Shown here in pieces: positions 11,671 to 24,049 of a stretch of 64,000 nucleotides of DNA. Made by a program: the position numbers and the translations under genes. Origin of the DNA: Camelus bactrianus (Eukaryota; Chordata; Mammalia; Artiodactyla; Camelidae); the NCBI RefSeq assembly GCF_048773025.1, contig NC_133557.1, positions 2,124,001 through 2,188,000 of the forward strand, in the 5' to 3' direction. Under the pieces are notes generated by a model that was not told where the DNA came from, did no database searches, and worked only from the letters and a program-made list of their open reading frames with translations. Within the stretch, counting starts at the first letter, position 1, and each line of letters begins with the position of its first letter.

Positions 11671-12348
11671 GGAAATGCTCACTGGCTCCTATTTCCAAGG
11701 AAGGAGATGAAAACTGTGCGACTAGAGGGACCCAGACTATGAAAACATTCCAAGATGCTCCCTCCCTCCTTGGGTGACTGCTGGGCATCTATTGTTCCCT
11801 TAAAGACACTTAACAGCGCTGAAGGCTGGGGAGGTGGGGGGTGGCAGTGATTTATGTTCATCTCTTCCTTCTGTGCTCTAACTTATACACAAAATAGCGC
11901 CTAGGGATGTTTGTGATGTATATTCCTTTAGTTACTTTATACACATGTATTTTTGTATGCATATTTTATGGTGTCTTCCATGGTGCAGATATTTTAAAAA
12001 TGTGAAATGTAACATACACACAGAAAACCATATATCTATAGCTCAGTGAGTTGTCACCAAACAAACACCCATGTAACCACGCCCCCAGGTCAAGAAACAG
12101 ACACTGCCAGCTCTCCTGAACTGCCTCTGAGCACTTCCTCTCCCTCTCCTAGAAAGGCAAACCAGCCTTCTGACTTTAAAACAACCACTTCCTTGCCTTT
12201 TTGTTTTAAAGACAGAATGGAAAAGGGATCCCCATGTACTCACCATTGTTCAGTCCTAACAATGATCAAAGATAGGCCAAGTGTGTTTCATAGAACCCCC
12301 GTCCCTCCCCCTCATCCAGCTAAGTTAATGAATTAATTTATTTGTATC
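11671..12348. other. Unique DNA
   Basis: No gene recognised. Overlapping frames at 12043-12336 on both strands are chance frames. Confidence 0.5.
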
Positions 12349-12458
12349 AAGATATAGTCTAGTATGTATGTATATGTATGGCTAGGACATTGTGCTGTAT
12401 ACCAGAAACTGACACATTGCAATTGACTATATTTCAATTAAAAAAAAGATATAATCTA
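12349..12458 (+). mobile_element. Very short L1 3' tail insertion
   Basis: An 86-bp sense piece of the same L1 3' end (about 12362-12447): 'tatggctaggacattgtgc', 'gaaactgacacattgc', and a short A-tail. The direct repeat 'aagatatagtcta' at 12349-12361 and 'aagatataatcta' at 12446-12458 (one mismatch) marks a complete, extremely 5'-truncated insertion. Confidence 0.85.
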
Positions 12459-14024
12459 TGGTAGGTGAAACACAGAGATCTAAGGTATACAGCTGCATGA
12501 GTTTTGACAATTGTGGCTATGTGTATAAACTGTACAAACGTCGAGCATGACAAGTTGATTTTGCATCCTTGAGAGCTGGCTGTGCTAAACAGGGCCTCAG
12601 AAACACAACATGTGATTTCAGTCCCCCACTGCATACACGTGAAAGTCCCCATGCCAGGGGGCAACCGGCAGAGGGGGCCCCCCAGAGTGGGCTCATGTTG
12701 ATCTTTCTCAGCCCTTTCTAAATGCAGACTGTTATCAGCTGCCCACTCCTCTCCCCCGCCCCCCACCTTTTCCTTCTGTCGGCAAAAGGGTTTGTTATGG
12801 ATTGGTGATAAAAATCAGTGTCCACTGAAAGACACGTCAAGACCACCGCCATACGAGGCCTTCAAAGCATACCAGGACACATTATGGCACAGTGTGAGGG
12901 GACGTGCCTGTCAGGGGGTCGCAGCCCGGTCCACCAGCTCACTTCTCCCGTTTCCCATGAGTGCAAGGGCTGTGCCCCCAACCCCGCCAGGCAGTTCTGT
13001 TCTCCACCCCTTCCTGGGTGCTGGAACGCATAGGGTTTGCAGTGCATAAGCTCGGGAAGGTAAGGACAACCTGGACAATAGGCCAAGTTTTTGGTTAATG
13101 ACTCCCTTTGGTGACACCTTCAGGGATGAGGCTTCTTCCGCCCACCCTGACCCTGCACCCCTGCCTCTGCCCTGCGTCACTCAGAGGGCTATCTCTCTTG
13201 GGTACCAGGACGATGAGCCTTTATGCCTTCTCGTCATGGGAAGCTTCTGACGGCAGAATGTCTTTATTTCATATTCCTCCAGAGGCCTTGTCACAGAATT
13301 TGCATATGGCTAATATTCAACATCCATTTGCTAATAAAGTATATTCACAGATGAGTCAGAATTCCATGACTTCATGTTATAATTACACTTCATGATATAA
13401 TTATACTTTAACATGAACTGTGTATTTGGCGTGCACAACATTTTCTGAATCCACATCCTTGTCTGAGTTTAAAAAACAACAACAAACAAATTAAAGAACG
13501 AAAGAAACAAAAACTTTGGAGTTCTCCAAAGTATCCTTAACACCTGACTGTGTTTAAATTTGATTTGGATTTTGTTCACCCTTTGGTTTTCTTGATACAA
13601 GTTAGGTCAGCCAAACGGTATCTGCTCTACCCTTTATAAAACCACTACTGCGAGAAAATAAAAGGAAAGTGTGGTTTTTTACAACTGGCCTGTGTTACTC
13701 ACAAGGAAGACTGATACAACCCCCATTAGACAGTGACATTGTAAAGCTAAAAATGCCACTATGTTTGCAGACAGGTTTCCAGTGGGCCTGAATATAACAG
13801 AAGGCCTGGGGTAAACAGTGCAAAATTTTCTCAGAGTCAAAATTTTCCACATGGAGGGTTTGGTGTTATGGTGTTCCTTTGTGCTAAATATTCTTTGCAA
13901 CAGGAAAGCAGACATAGAAGACGTACAACACACAGGCCTTCGATCAGCATTGCCACGATTAAGAAACACAGCTTTATGTGGCCCGAGCACGTGGATGCCA
14001 GATTGCTCCCCAGTCTCCAGGGAG
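12459..14024. other. Unique DNA, moderately GC-rich at 12600-13200
   Basis: No gene recognised. Several overlapping frames on both strands at 12790-13180 reflect GC content rather than coding. An octamer (ATTTGCAT, 13298-13305) and an AP-1 site (TGAGTCA, 13352-13358) lie 47 bp apart. An A-rich run with CAA/GAAA units is at 13470-13511. Confidence 0.5.
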
Positions 14025-14155
14025 CACAAGAATCCTGGAGGATCTTGTGAAAATGCAGACTCTGATTCAGTGTCTGGGGTGGGGGGTAAGAGTCTGCATT
14101 TTGAACAAGCTCCCAGGTGAGGCCAAAGTTGCCAGTCCATGGCCTATGCTTGGGG
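14025..14155 (+). repeat. hAT-Charlie nonautonomous element (MER5 type)
   Basis: Typical internal blocks in order: 'ctctgattcagtgtctgg', 'ggtggggggtaagagtctg', 'cattttgaacaagctccc', 'aggtgaggccaaagttgcc'. The ends and terminal inverted repeats are degraded. Confidence 0.75.
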
Positions 14156-14844
14156 TAACAAAGAGTTAAAGAAAGTTACCTCCCAGCGCTAGAAGTTTTC
14201 AGGTAGTGGGCTGGAATGGGAGAGAGGAGGCTGGAGAAGGGGGAGTGGGTTGTTTAGGGTAAAGGTAAATTGCTTTTTTGTTTCCTGCAGTAACTTCTGC
14301 AGGCTTTCATGGGAAAGTGAATTCAAGGTATGGGATTCCTGCCTTTTAATCACCGTCTCTGGGACATAAAGTGTCCCAAGTGAATATTCAAAGACTTGCA
14401 CTGAGTTTTGCTCTCTTGACTCTCAGGGAAATTAACTACGGTCTTGCAAGTGTATGCTTTGAAAAAAGCATCTCTCTTTATTTTTGTGGGAACCTGCATC
14501 CCATAATAACAGTGAGTCTCAGTGGGCACAACATGAAAGCAAATTAACCCTTTAAATTACAGGGAGCAGAAAGCAGTAAATTCATCTTGGTCTGAAGCGG
14601 CATCCGTTTCTCCTTTTCATGCAACACAGAGTTCCTTTTAAGGCAATGAAATAAATGTCTGTTGGCAGGTGAAGGCCCATGGATCTTGCTTCTAAGGGAC
14701 TTGAATCTCTCCACATGGCTGAGATTGACCAAAATAAGGTCAGATGGAGGGATGTCAATTAGGGAATAAAGAGATTAGCCGTGTTAAGAAAAAAGAAACT
14801 AACTTCTGTTGAAGCCCTAGATTGCTCCAGAACCTCTATGTATA
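14156..14844. other. Unique DNA
   Basis: Nothing recognised on either strand. Confidence 0.45.
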
Positions 14845-15020
14845 GTATGCCATTTAAGTTTCACTTTATCCCTGTGAGGTGGGCATGTTTCTTCCTTATT
14901 TCCTCAATGAGGCCGTTGAGATCTATTGACATTAAGTCCATTGCTTACGGTTCCACATTAATGACAGGTGGCAGAGCTGGGGAATGTGAACCCAGCTCTC
15001 TGTGACTCCAGAAGTACTGG
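14845..15020 (-). repeat. MIR SINE, antisense
   Basis: Blocks 'tatccctgtgaggtgggc', 'ccttatttcctcaatgagg', 'aggtggcagagctgggg' and 'aatgtgaacccagctctc' follow the antisense MIR order. Confidence 0.7.
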
Positions 15021-15801
15021 AACTGTTTCCCCAATTCCTGGACTGAGGGCATCCTGCTAACCTGTAGGCAGAGCCACTGCTTGTACACTATGCCCTGCAC
15101 CCAGGTCCCCAGTCGTTAATCACTGAAAAAATGAGCGAACACATTCATATCACTTAAATTCATAGACCCCAGCAAGAAGCCAAATTATTTTTAGTGGCCG
15201 TTTCCCACAACATGCAGGGACATATATTGCAAATAGCACATGCATGGAGACCTATGACCAAAGGAGGTAGTGACACAGGCTGGTTAGACCCTCCAGTCCT
15301 CCTCAAAGACTCACTCTGTGGTATTGCTATTTCTCTTTTGAAAGTTCAGGGGGGCTGACTCTCCCCTGAAAATCAGGGCTACAGTAAAGAGAACTAGACA
15401 AAGCCCCCAGTATTGTCAGTTTTCAGGTGTCATGATATTTTATAAGAGCAGCTTCCATAGATTTCCTTGTAGGGAAAGAGAGAAAGAAGGAGACTGTAGG
15501 TGGAAGAAAAGCTGGACACGAGTCCAGGGCAGCGACATAGGCTTCAGTTATTATTATGTGGACCACAGGAGGGTCCCTGCCCGACCTGGACCCAACAGGG
15601 AAAACAATTAAATTAAAAAAAACCCAAAACACAAGTCATGGTTCTATGATCCAGAAGTATTTGAAAACAGCATGGAATTTATATTCTGCAATAAGAAGTG
15701 AGGTCACTGTTCCTGCTTTGTTTATCTTACTATGGGGGTCTCATTGGGATCTCCAGTAACAGATAATATGAGGAAATAAAACTTGTAGATGAACAAGCTA
15801 G

Positions 15802-15805
<4 letters not shown>
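15021..15805. other. Unique DNA
   Basis: No recognisable repeat or exon. An A-rich patch lies at 15608-15627. Confidence 0.45.

Positions 15806-15851
<46 letters not shown>
15806..15851. repeat. (CA)n microsatellite
   Basis: About 23 uninterrupted CA units, long enough to be length-polymorphic. Confidence 0.95.
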
Positions 15852-15854
<3 letters not shown>

Positions 15855-18136
15855 TGCATGAATGCACAAACACATAGACCAACAGAACACCAGCGCCACC
15901 GGTCTCACAGGTAGTGATGAATCAGAACAACGCTACCAAGGGATAATCCAGCGCCCTCACATTCTCGGTTGCGTTTTTCATACTCACTGAAGAAAAGTGA
16001 CTTAAAATGTTTGAAAGAAAGCAACTATCCTAAAAACCTTGACACGGGTTTCTAAAACAAGGAGTGTGGATGTCCTTAAAGATAAAGAGCAGTGGTGTTT
16101 GAGTTGTTCATTGGTAGTGGAAAGGCACACCCCATGAGTTAATCCTCACCTATTTCACTGCTTGGCACATCATAGTGACCCCAATTTCTATTTGTAGGAT
16201 TTAGGAAAAAGGAGTCAAAAAATGCATGCTGTGCATACTAAAAGGCTGGGTTGATAGGAAGAGAGCTAATGCCATTATAGAAAGGAAGTCCCGAAGGGTG
16301 GAAGACATATTCTATTGTCCTGGTGGCAGACCTATCATATTAAACAAGACCGTCATGTGTTGGCAGAAAGGCCATCTGAAATTTCTTTTATGTCTGTCTT
16401 CTTAGTGTGGGGCATCTCAGTCTCTCTCCTTCCTTTCTCTCCTTTTCAACTCTCACCCACAGGAATAGATTATATATGTATTCATTTTAGATATTACATT
16501 CATTTTTGTTAGTATGGTCCTAGGAACAGTGCTGCAGAAGTAGAAGCATCTGAGGACATATGGTTTCTAAGATCAACATTTATTGGTCATAGGGATGAAA
16601 ATACCTGGGGGCCACAAGGATATCCTGGGATGTCAGGTGCCCATATGTAAAACTTGAACGTGGATAGATCTGTATTTTGTTTAGGGTGGAAGTTTTATCA
16701 GTGTAAAATATTTCATCAATGGACATGCTAGCTAAAGTTTCAGAAATGCAAACACTGTCACCAGCCTTTATTTTCCTAGGTTGTCACTACAACAGTAGAA
16801 GACACCTTCAGTGCTTTGTGATTTTGTTTTTACCAAGGCTCCAGCTCTTTCCTATTGACTCTGTCTCTGGATTTTCAGAGCAAACTTTTCTTAGCTGTTC
16901 TTTCCTAAATCCCCCAACACCATTTCTTAGAGAAAGCAAGATATTTGAATATCAGCATAAGAATGAGGAGTTGAACTATTTTATTTTTGCCTTAAATCCC
17001 AAAACGTCTATAGGAGAGAATATACTGAGGGGGTGGCTGGGCAGGGGGAGTCACTTAGCTCCTCCCATCATCTCTCAAAGTCACCCTCATTAAACACAAT
17101 CCAGGTAAGAATAGTGTACTCAGCATGCAACTCCCACTTGAAGCCCCTGGGAACAAGGATGCTTTTGACTGTTTTGAGATAGTTAATTGGTTTTAGATGG
17201 ACAACTTGGGGGTAGGGGGCTCCTGGAAGGACCAGAGGATCTCAGAGCATGTGATGAGCTTCAAGTAAATGAGCTAGAGCAGAAATCATGGAGAAAAATG
17301 GTAAAAGCAGAAATGTGCCAGGGAAGCCAGGACCAGAGAGCTCATCTTGAACTGAAAAAAGTGAGCAAGTTCTGAAAGACCCCAAAACTGCAATCCAGAA
17401 ACAACCACATAAAAATATGCATCAGGAATTTTATTCAGATGGATGCATTTAATGGTTGACCATAATCTTCTATTTTAGCTTATTATGCCAAGGTCACCTA
17501 CTGCCCAACTGAGGCTGGTAGGGGAAGATTTGATAAAGAAGAGTCAAGAAAATATTACATATGAAATTTCAGTGGAATAGGATAATACGCTTTTTATGCA
17601 AAAGCATCAAGTTAAGGAGAGAGCTCAGTTATGATGTATCCTGCAACTTCTTTGATTGATTACATTTGCAAAGTAACTTTAAATTTTAAAATATAGTATA
17701 AACACAATGTCTTCTAAAAATTTAGGTTTTAGCTTTCAAGCAAGCACAAGAAAATCACTTCGTATAAAGCATGAAGGAATCCAACTGCTGCTTGCATCTT
17801 TGAACAGCATCTCCAGTACAGCTTGCTGAAAGACAGAGGAGGTGAGCTGCCAAACAGACAGCAGGACCTTAGACAGATAGACTCCCACCAAAATGCCACC
17901 ATACCTCTGCACTAGTAGAAGTGTCAGAAGAAGCATTAATTACTTTCAGACCTAATTTCAAAATTAAGTGCTTTTGAAAATTTACTGATTCTCTAATTTC
18001 TGATTAATTCTTCCAAGTAAATAATTAGATAAAACAACATTCACAGCTAATTGACACTTGAAGTTCTCTTTAAATAAAATAGTGCTTTATGATATAACTC
18101 CTTTGGTTTCCTAGAGGACTTTATTCTTCAGAACTT

Positions 18137-18139
<3 letters not shown>
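15852..18139. other. 2.3 kb unique DNA
   Basis: No gene or repeat family recognised. The 124-residue plus-strand frame at 16719-17093 has no visible domain, signal peptide or family similarity and is treated as chance. Confidence 0.45.
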
Positions 18140-18177
<38 letters not shown>

Positions 18178-18205
18178 TGTGTGTCTGTGTGTCTGTGTGT
18201 GTGTA
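18140..18205. repeat. (TG)n microsatellite
   Basis: About 16 uninterrupted TG units, then an interrupted TG/TCTG tail. Confidence 0.95.
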
Positions 18206-18327
18206 TGAGGCAGGGCCTCCTTTTGAAAAATGTTATTCCATTTCTTCTGATGCCCTCAGATTATTTTCTCCCACAATGGGTGATGTCTCCCCACATGAGG
18301 TATAAGATGAGAAAACATCATCGGGTT

Positions 18328-18505
18328 CAGTGGTCCCCCAAACTTTCTGCCCATTGAAATCACCTGGGAAACTTCAAAAAATAAGGCATCTCTGCCTCAT
18401 CCCCAGATATGATGGTTTATTGGTCTGGATGGGCCATAGGAATTTGGAATTTTAAAAAGATTTCTTGGTCATTCTAATCCAGGAGCCATCATCCTAGACT
18501 CTTTG
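18328..18505 (+). repeat. hAT-Charlie-like nonautonomous element
   Basis: Starts with 'cagtggtccccc', followed by 'attgaaatcacctggg' and 'gcctcatccccagatatg', then 'tttaaaaagatttcttgg' and 'tcattctaatccaggagc'. These are the typical blocks of the MER5/MER20 group. The exact subfamily is not resolved. Confidence 0.6.
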
Positions 18506-18754
18506 GATCTCATCTTCTTCACCTGTGCAGTGGGTGTGTGGATGTCAGAAGACTTGAAAGTGTGGAGTAACCATCACACCACTTCCTGAAGCAGGTTCTG
18601 AGGAGTGCAGGTCTTCTCCCGATCCTTGTGAAAAATCGAACAGAGTTGTCTGATAAAATCACTTTGGGAAACAATGTGTCAAGTACACTGGTTGAATGAA
18701 TTGTAATTATATTCATAAATGAACCAATCAATCTATCAACCCAGAATCAAGAAT

Positions 18755-18895
18755 GCTAGTTCAAATTCTTCCTTCACCACCCGTTAGCTAGGAGTCACTG
18801 GACACCCCTTCCCTCACCATGACTCAGTTTCCTCACGTATAAATAAAAGGGTTGACCAGATCTCTAGTGAGATGTCCTATACTTCCAACATTCCA
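18755..18895 (+). repeat. MIR SINE fragment
   Basis: Sense blocks 'tagttcaaattcttcc', 'gttagctaggagtcactgg', 'gactcagtttcctcacg' and 'tataaataaaagggttgac'. Probably a MIR or MIR3 copy. Confidence 0.7.
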
Positions 18896-19663
18896 TGACC
18901 CCTTGACCAGAAGATCTCTGAGATCCCTTTTATTTTAGGATTTCATGAGTCAAAGGGAGCTCATGATCTTATCTCTCTCAAGACTGCATAATTGAGGAAG
19001 GGTGCTTAATTGGTCTAATTTTACAATGAATCATCATTAGACCCCAAGGCAATGTAGCTGTAGACTGTGATTCTTCTCTCTGGTGGTTAAGACTCATTTT
19101 ATTCCTAAAAGCTTTTTCAAATATTATCTTCCTTACTGTGTCAAATAGACAGCGAAACCTCAGACAGGCTGATTCATAGCTACAATTTCTCAGGCTCATG
19201 ACTACAGATGACAATCAACACAGGCTTCCCTTTGCTTTCAGCTTTCTTTCTGCCAGCAGACTGTCTGGATCTTGCCTGGGCCGTCGCTGGGCACTCATGA
19301 ATGCCGCATTCACCCCGCTTGAAATCCAAAGTGACTAATGAGTGGGATATTTGGCCTGCCTGCAGTCGCCTGTAATGCCCTCTTATGCCATCTACCCACT
19401 TTCCCTCATTTAGCCTGGAAATGGGAACAGCACATCAAATGCAGCAAAGCCAGTAGGAATGTAGTGACAGTGAGAAGATGAAGTACCAAAGTTTGGCTGG
19501 TCCTATGCACCATCTGTGTATCAATGGCTCACCAGTAGACGGATTGTGTGAGAAGTGATTCCCTCTGAGCTGACATTTCCATGCAGTCTTGCAAACCATT
19601 AAAATGCCTGTAAGTTAATTTGTTATTTTGAGAATAAGAGATTTCCCTTGTTGCTTTAGATCA
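18896..19663. other. Unique DNA with a possible conserved patch
   Basis: No gene seen. The part at 19255-19445 has several CpGs (five at 19282-19371) in otherwise CpG-poor DNA and no repeat signature, so it could be a conserved noncoding element. Confidence 0.4.
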
Positions 19664-19866
19664 TTGATTGGCAAATGATTGCTCATTGGCCGAATTTAGC
19701 CCACAGGTTGTCATTATAAATAAAGTTTTATTGAAACACAGCCCCACTCATTTGTTTACACATTGTCTATAGCTGTTTTTGCTCTAAAATGGCAGAGTTA
19801 AGCAGTTGCAACAGAGACCGTATGAACTGCCAAGTCTAAAACATTTACTATCTGACTGATCTCTAT
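19664..19866 (-). repeat. hAT nonautonomous element, antisense, internally shortened
   Basis: Same family as the complete copy at 36335-36679, in reverse. It has 'gattggcaaatgattgc' (end), 'ccgaatttagcccacagg', 'aataaagttttattgaaac', 'gtctatagctgtttttgc', 'gcaacagagaccgtatg', 'aacatttactatctgac'. The middle block of the long form is missing. Confidence 0.75.
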
Positions 19867-19894
19867 TTTAGATTTTATACATGTTATTTGATAT

Positions 19895-20030
19895 GAATTC
19901 ACTCATTCCTTTCTTCCTTCCTTCAATCAATTATTCCATAGATGTTTAGTTGTCAAAGCAATGGTGTAAATATTATAAGGAATATTAAAAAGCATAAAAT
20001 AATTTCCTGTCCTTTCAAAACACATGCCTG
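19895..20030 (-). repeat. Possible L2 fragment
   Basis: 'tcactcattcctttcttcc' and 'aatttcctgtcctttc' recall the antisense L2 3' end. Poorly preserved. Confidence 0.3.
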
Positions 20031-20940
20031 AACATCAGTGGCCATCTTGTTGCAATGACTTCTGCACAGAATCCTTTAGAAGCTCACCCTTGCATACACT
20101 CACACACTTGACCTTCAGGAGGAAACGAAGAGCACGCACATGACCTGCTCATATTCTCCATTTTATTAAGTCGGTCATAATATATACAAATTATAGGAAA
20201 GTATAAATATCTATAAACTGCAAAATCATGTAATCTAAAGTTAAAGGGGACTGATGTCTAGTCCACCCTCTCTAGTCAGTGTCATAAAGCTATAGTTGAT
20301 ACTTGGTCTAAGTTGTATAATACGTAGGAATCTTGGCTTTCATGCTGTCATTATAAGGTAAACATATGCATGTATATGCACATATAAACAGCCCATATTG
20401 CATAAATATTTGTGGTATATTTCTAAATGTTTCAACATGCTAGCTTATTCCTCTGTCTTGGGACAACCGAGGCCAGAATGTGACTTCTCCTTTTGTAGTC
20501 CTGGCCTGGACAAGACACAAGAGCAGTTTTGTCTGGGATTTCCTCACTTGAGGGGGAGGAGGAGATTCCAGTAACAGCTTTACTATAAAGAAGTAATAAA
20601 ACATACCTGTGTTCAGCTAACTCAACCCCATGTTCTTCTATTCTGAACCTGTAAGGTACATTGAATCAATGATGGGGTTGTTGTTTTTAATTCTCATTTT
20701 GAAGCAAACATTTTTTTTCCTCCAGACAACAGAAGCTCTGGTATCTAATTGTGTGAAAATCAGAAGCCAGAACAAATTCAGAATTAATTATGAATGGCTG
20801 ACAGCTACAGACTGGTTTAAGCAATGCTGTTTCTGCAAATCATTCCAAAGGGATATTTAAATGTGTTCATTGAGCATGCAATTCCACCAACAACTAACAC
20901 CGGGGACGGATGCTTAGTCTTAATGCAACAAACCAAACAA
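20031..20940. other. Unique DNA
   Basis: AT-rich at 20170-20420. No gene or repeat family recognised. Confidence 0.45.
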
Positions 20941-20957
20941 TGATGATGATAATAGTA

Positions 20958-21021
<64 letters not shown>
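20941..21021. repeat. (TAA)n microsatellite
   Basis: A (TGA/TAG)-headed, then uninterrupted TAA array of more than 20 units. The poly-isoleucine frame across it is meaningless. Confidence 0.95.
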
Positions 21022-21022
<1 letters not shown>

Positions 21023-22867
21023 TCTACCCCTGGGACATTTCTTCTCTACTGCTGGGATCTGATACTTCCAAGTTGAGATCTTGTTACTCACTTGCTGAGG
21101 ACCAAATCTTTCATTTTTCTAAGTCATTCCATATTAGGGTTTTATGAACTCGTAGATCAGATTACTGCTGCATATAGAAAGCTGCTAGAAAGTGCAAAGC
21201 CAAGTGCTGGAATTTTAATGCCCTATTTTAGTGGAGTGAGTACATGGCAGAGGAAGATTAATTAGATTTAAGAGAGAAGGAGAGTCCAATTTAATTTTGC
21301 CCCATTACTCGACAAGCCTAGAAATTATACTCAGTGTGTGGGATTCTTCCCCAAGGAAAGAGCACCATAGACACCTCCCCACCCTGTCAAGAATCGGGAC
21401 GTGTGCACAGTCCTCTCTCTGCTCATGCTGCTCTGTGCCCTCAGGGGGGTCTGTCTGAGTCAGAACTGCTCTGCAAGTCAGTGGGAGTTCTTTTCTGGCG
21501 CAGGTTTTGCGGGATGAGAAACTGGCCTCTATGGTTAAGGAACGTTGGCATGAAGTTCCAGCGCTGATCGAAAATTCTCAGAGAGGCTTAAGCTCCAATT
21601 CTGCGTCAAGAGTGAAAAGCAGAGAGAAAAGAATACGGTCACATTTCAGCTGTTTGCAAGTGGATTCTTGCCTTTGCCCATTACGCCTGGATTAACCAAT
21701 AAGGACTTCCGGGGCTGAATCAGGAGCTGTTCCAGACCAGGCATGGTGCCAGGAATGCCCCTCAAGAGTCGTACATCCATTAGCCCCTGAAAAGCCCCCT
21801 CTTTACCTATTGAAATTCTTTATATCCCGACTCCAACTCATTCATCCTTTCCTTGTCCTTTTCGATCTTGATCCTGTATTTTTAGAGCATATACTGTGTT
21901 CCACAGAACTTGGCAGTGAAACTTCACAACTTTCCACCCTCCAACGTACAAATTTTGAAAGATAAAAGCAAAACTGTGCCAGGACAGATTCTTATCCACT
22001 CTGCTGACCACCAACAGAGGGCGTGAGCAGTTGAGAAAGTGGTCTCATGAACAACCCACTTGATTTTTGCTGGACGGTGTTCTCAGGGTAGGTCACTGGT
22101 CTTGGCCTGTTTCTCATACTAGAGCACAAGCTTTTAAGAACTAGAAGCTGTCTTTGTTCAATATCTTGGTTGTGTTATGATCTATCATTTCAGTTTTGAT
22201 CTCTTTTCCCTCTTAACAACCTTAAATCCTCACAGCTAACTCTAATACCAGGTCTTACCCACAAGCCTAGTTCTGGAGAACCCTGGAAACACCGTGTTTC
22301 CCTGAATCTACTATGTCATAAATTTTAACACAGACTTTCAATTTAGTAATAATGGAAAAGAATACCACATGAGGGTCCTCACTGATTATAAAATGCATTG
22401 CAATTTCAAAACCATTCTTGTTTCGAAAAATAATGGTTACTGTATAACTGATAAGGTTTACCAGCAGTATTAACGCCAAATCCAGTGAAATTTATAACTG
22501 AGTTTCATTAATCACAGATGGACGTGCGCTCCTGAGTCCCCAGAGTGGCAATAATTCTGTTCCCTGAAATAGAATGCTCTGTTTTAAGCATTACAACAGA
22601 TAATTCTTGGTTTTGCTATTACTAACCCTGTGTCCCTATAAAACTGAGTTTCTCTCTGAACTGTGATCTAATTTACAAGGACACTGTGCCTTATCAGCTT
22701 ATCCTGATTTTGGCTTTTTTTTTCCCCTTATACACTCAAGAGAACTTGTGCACAAGGGTAAAGCTTCCCAAAATAATTGCTGGCTTCCTAAGGGTATTCA
22801 GGGACATCCTCATCAGTGCTGAGGTCGGTCACCTCTCCGAGACCTTCAAGCTTTCAAAATTGCCTAA
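21022..22867. other. 1.8 kb unique DNA
   Basis: No gene recognised. A weak MIR-like block, 'aactgagtttctctctg', lies near 22643. Confidence 0.45.
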
Positions 22868-23000
22868 AGTAGTAATTCTCAACCCTGGACTACACATGAG
22901 AGTCATTGAAAGAGCTTTTAGACAATAGCACTGCCTGAGCCCCACTCCCCAAAGTCTGATTTTTTCATTCTGGAGTGGCAGCCATAACTCATGATAATTT
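22868..23000 (+). repeat. hAT-Charlie-like fragment
   Basis: 'tagtaattctcaaccctgg' followed by 'cacatgagagtcattg', 'cctgagccccactcccc' and 'aaagtctgattttttcatt' is the 5' half of a MER5-group element. The 3' half is degraded. Confidence 0.6.
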
Positions 23001-24049
23001 TTTTAAGTACCCCAGACAATTCTACATATAATCATGTTTCCCTTCTTGGATATTTGTGTACAAAGCACAATGCATATAAAACTTAGGTCCTTGAAGTTGA
23101 CCCCAGGAAGCTGATGCAAGGACGTTAGAAACACTGCACTTGATAAATATCAAATGGATAAAAAAATAATTATTTCTTCTGCAAAATATTCTAATTCGGT
23201 AAGACAACAAATACCATATCTGCAATCTCAAAATTTTATACCCAGTTCTTTTACAGCAGATTCAGCAATTTAAATCTCTTCTTTTTTCTTCTATCTCTTA
23301 TCTTTAAACAGAAAATTTTAATAAATTTCAGAGCTTTGTTTAAAGTTTTTTTTTAGCAATATTAGCTCATATTCTTTGAGTAATTGCCACATGTCAAGAT
23401 CTTTTCATGTACTTGGTTAAGTTTACACTACTGACAATTCATTTTATTTAGAATTTCCTTTTAAAGATCAGTAATAAATGAATATGTATCAAGGGCTTAC
23501 ACGATGTTACAGAACATTACGATATAAATTATATTAATTTGAAGAAATAGAGTTTACAATATGATCATTGTAGTGCACCAGAGAGTTGACAGACTCTGAG
23601 TAATGAAGGATTGGAAACTACAACTTTCTATTCAAAATTTTCTTGTTGAGGCGGAACTCACTGCAAGATTAATAATTTAAAATATTGGTTTTCAACATGT
23701 TGATCATCTTAGTATTTCATTAGAAGCCAGATCTCACGGTTTAGGCATGGAACCTCTCAGTGGTAAGACAGATTCATGGTAGGAACCATTTATTGTATCA
23801 GTGTTTCAATTCCCTTGAATAGTTTCCAAGAGCAACTCTACAGTCTACTGAGGTATGTTCTTGAGTGTAGAAGGGAGGATTTAATTCTCCAATATCTTCT
23901 TGATCCACACAGTCAGTCTTTCCTCCCATCCAAAGGTGAAACTGATGCCCCTACTCTTTTAATCTAGGCTGGATTTGTGATTTGCTTTGGCCCCAAAGGG
24001 AAAAGTAAAAGTTTACCTATGAATCTACCACCCAGAAATATCTTTTTTT
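23001..24049. other. AT-rich unique DNA
   Basis: No gene recognised. The segment 'gctggatttgtgatttgc' near 23968 recalls MaLR LTRs but is too short to call. Confidence 0.4.

Noticed and set aside
13679-14140. 153-residue minus-strand frame
   Set aside because: It runs through a MER5-type element, overlaps plus-strand frames, and shows no domain or splice structure.
16719-17093. 124-residue plus-strand frame in unique DNA
   Set aside because: No signal peptide, domain, conserved motif, exon-like splice sites or nearby coding context that I can see.
18145-18357. Cys/Val repeat protein frames over TG arrays (also at 27075-27344 and 28473-28754)
   Set aside because: They are translations of TG dinucleotide repeats.
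20894-21091. Poly-isoleucine frame
   Set aside because: Translation of the TAA microsatellite.
23920-24010. MaLR LTR-like segment
   Set aside because: Only about 40 bp resemble MLT1-type LTRs, and flanks do not continue the match.
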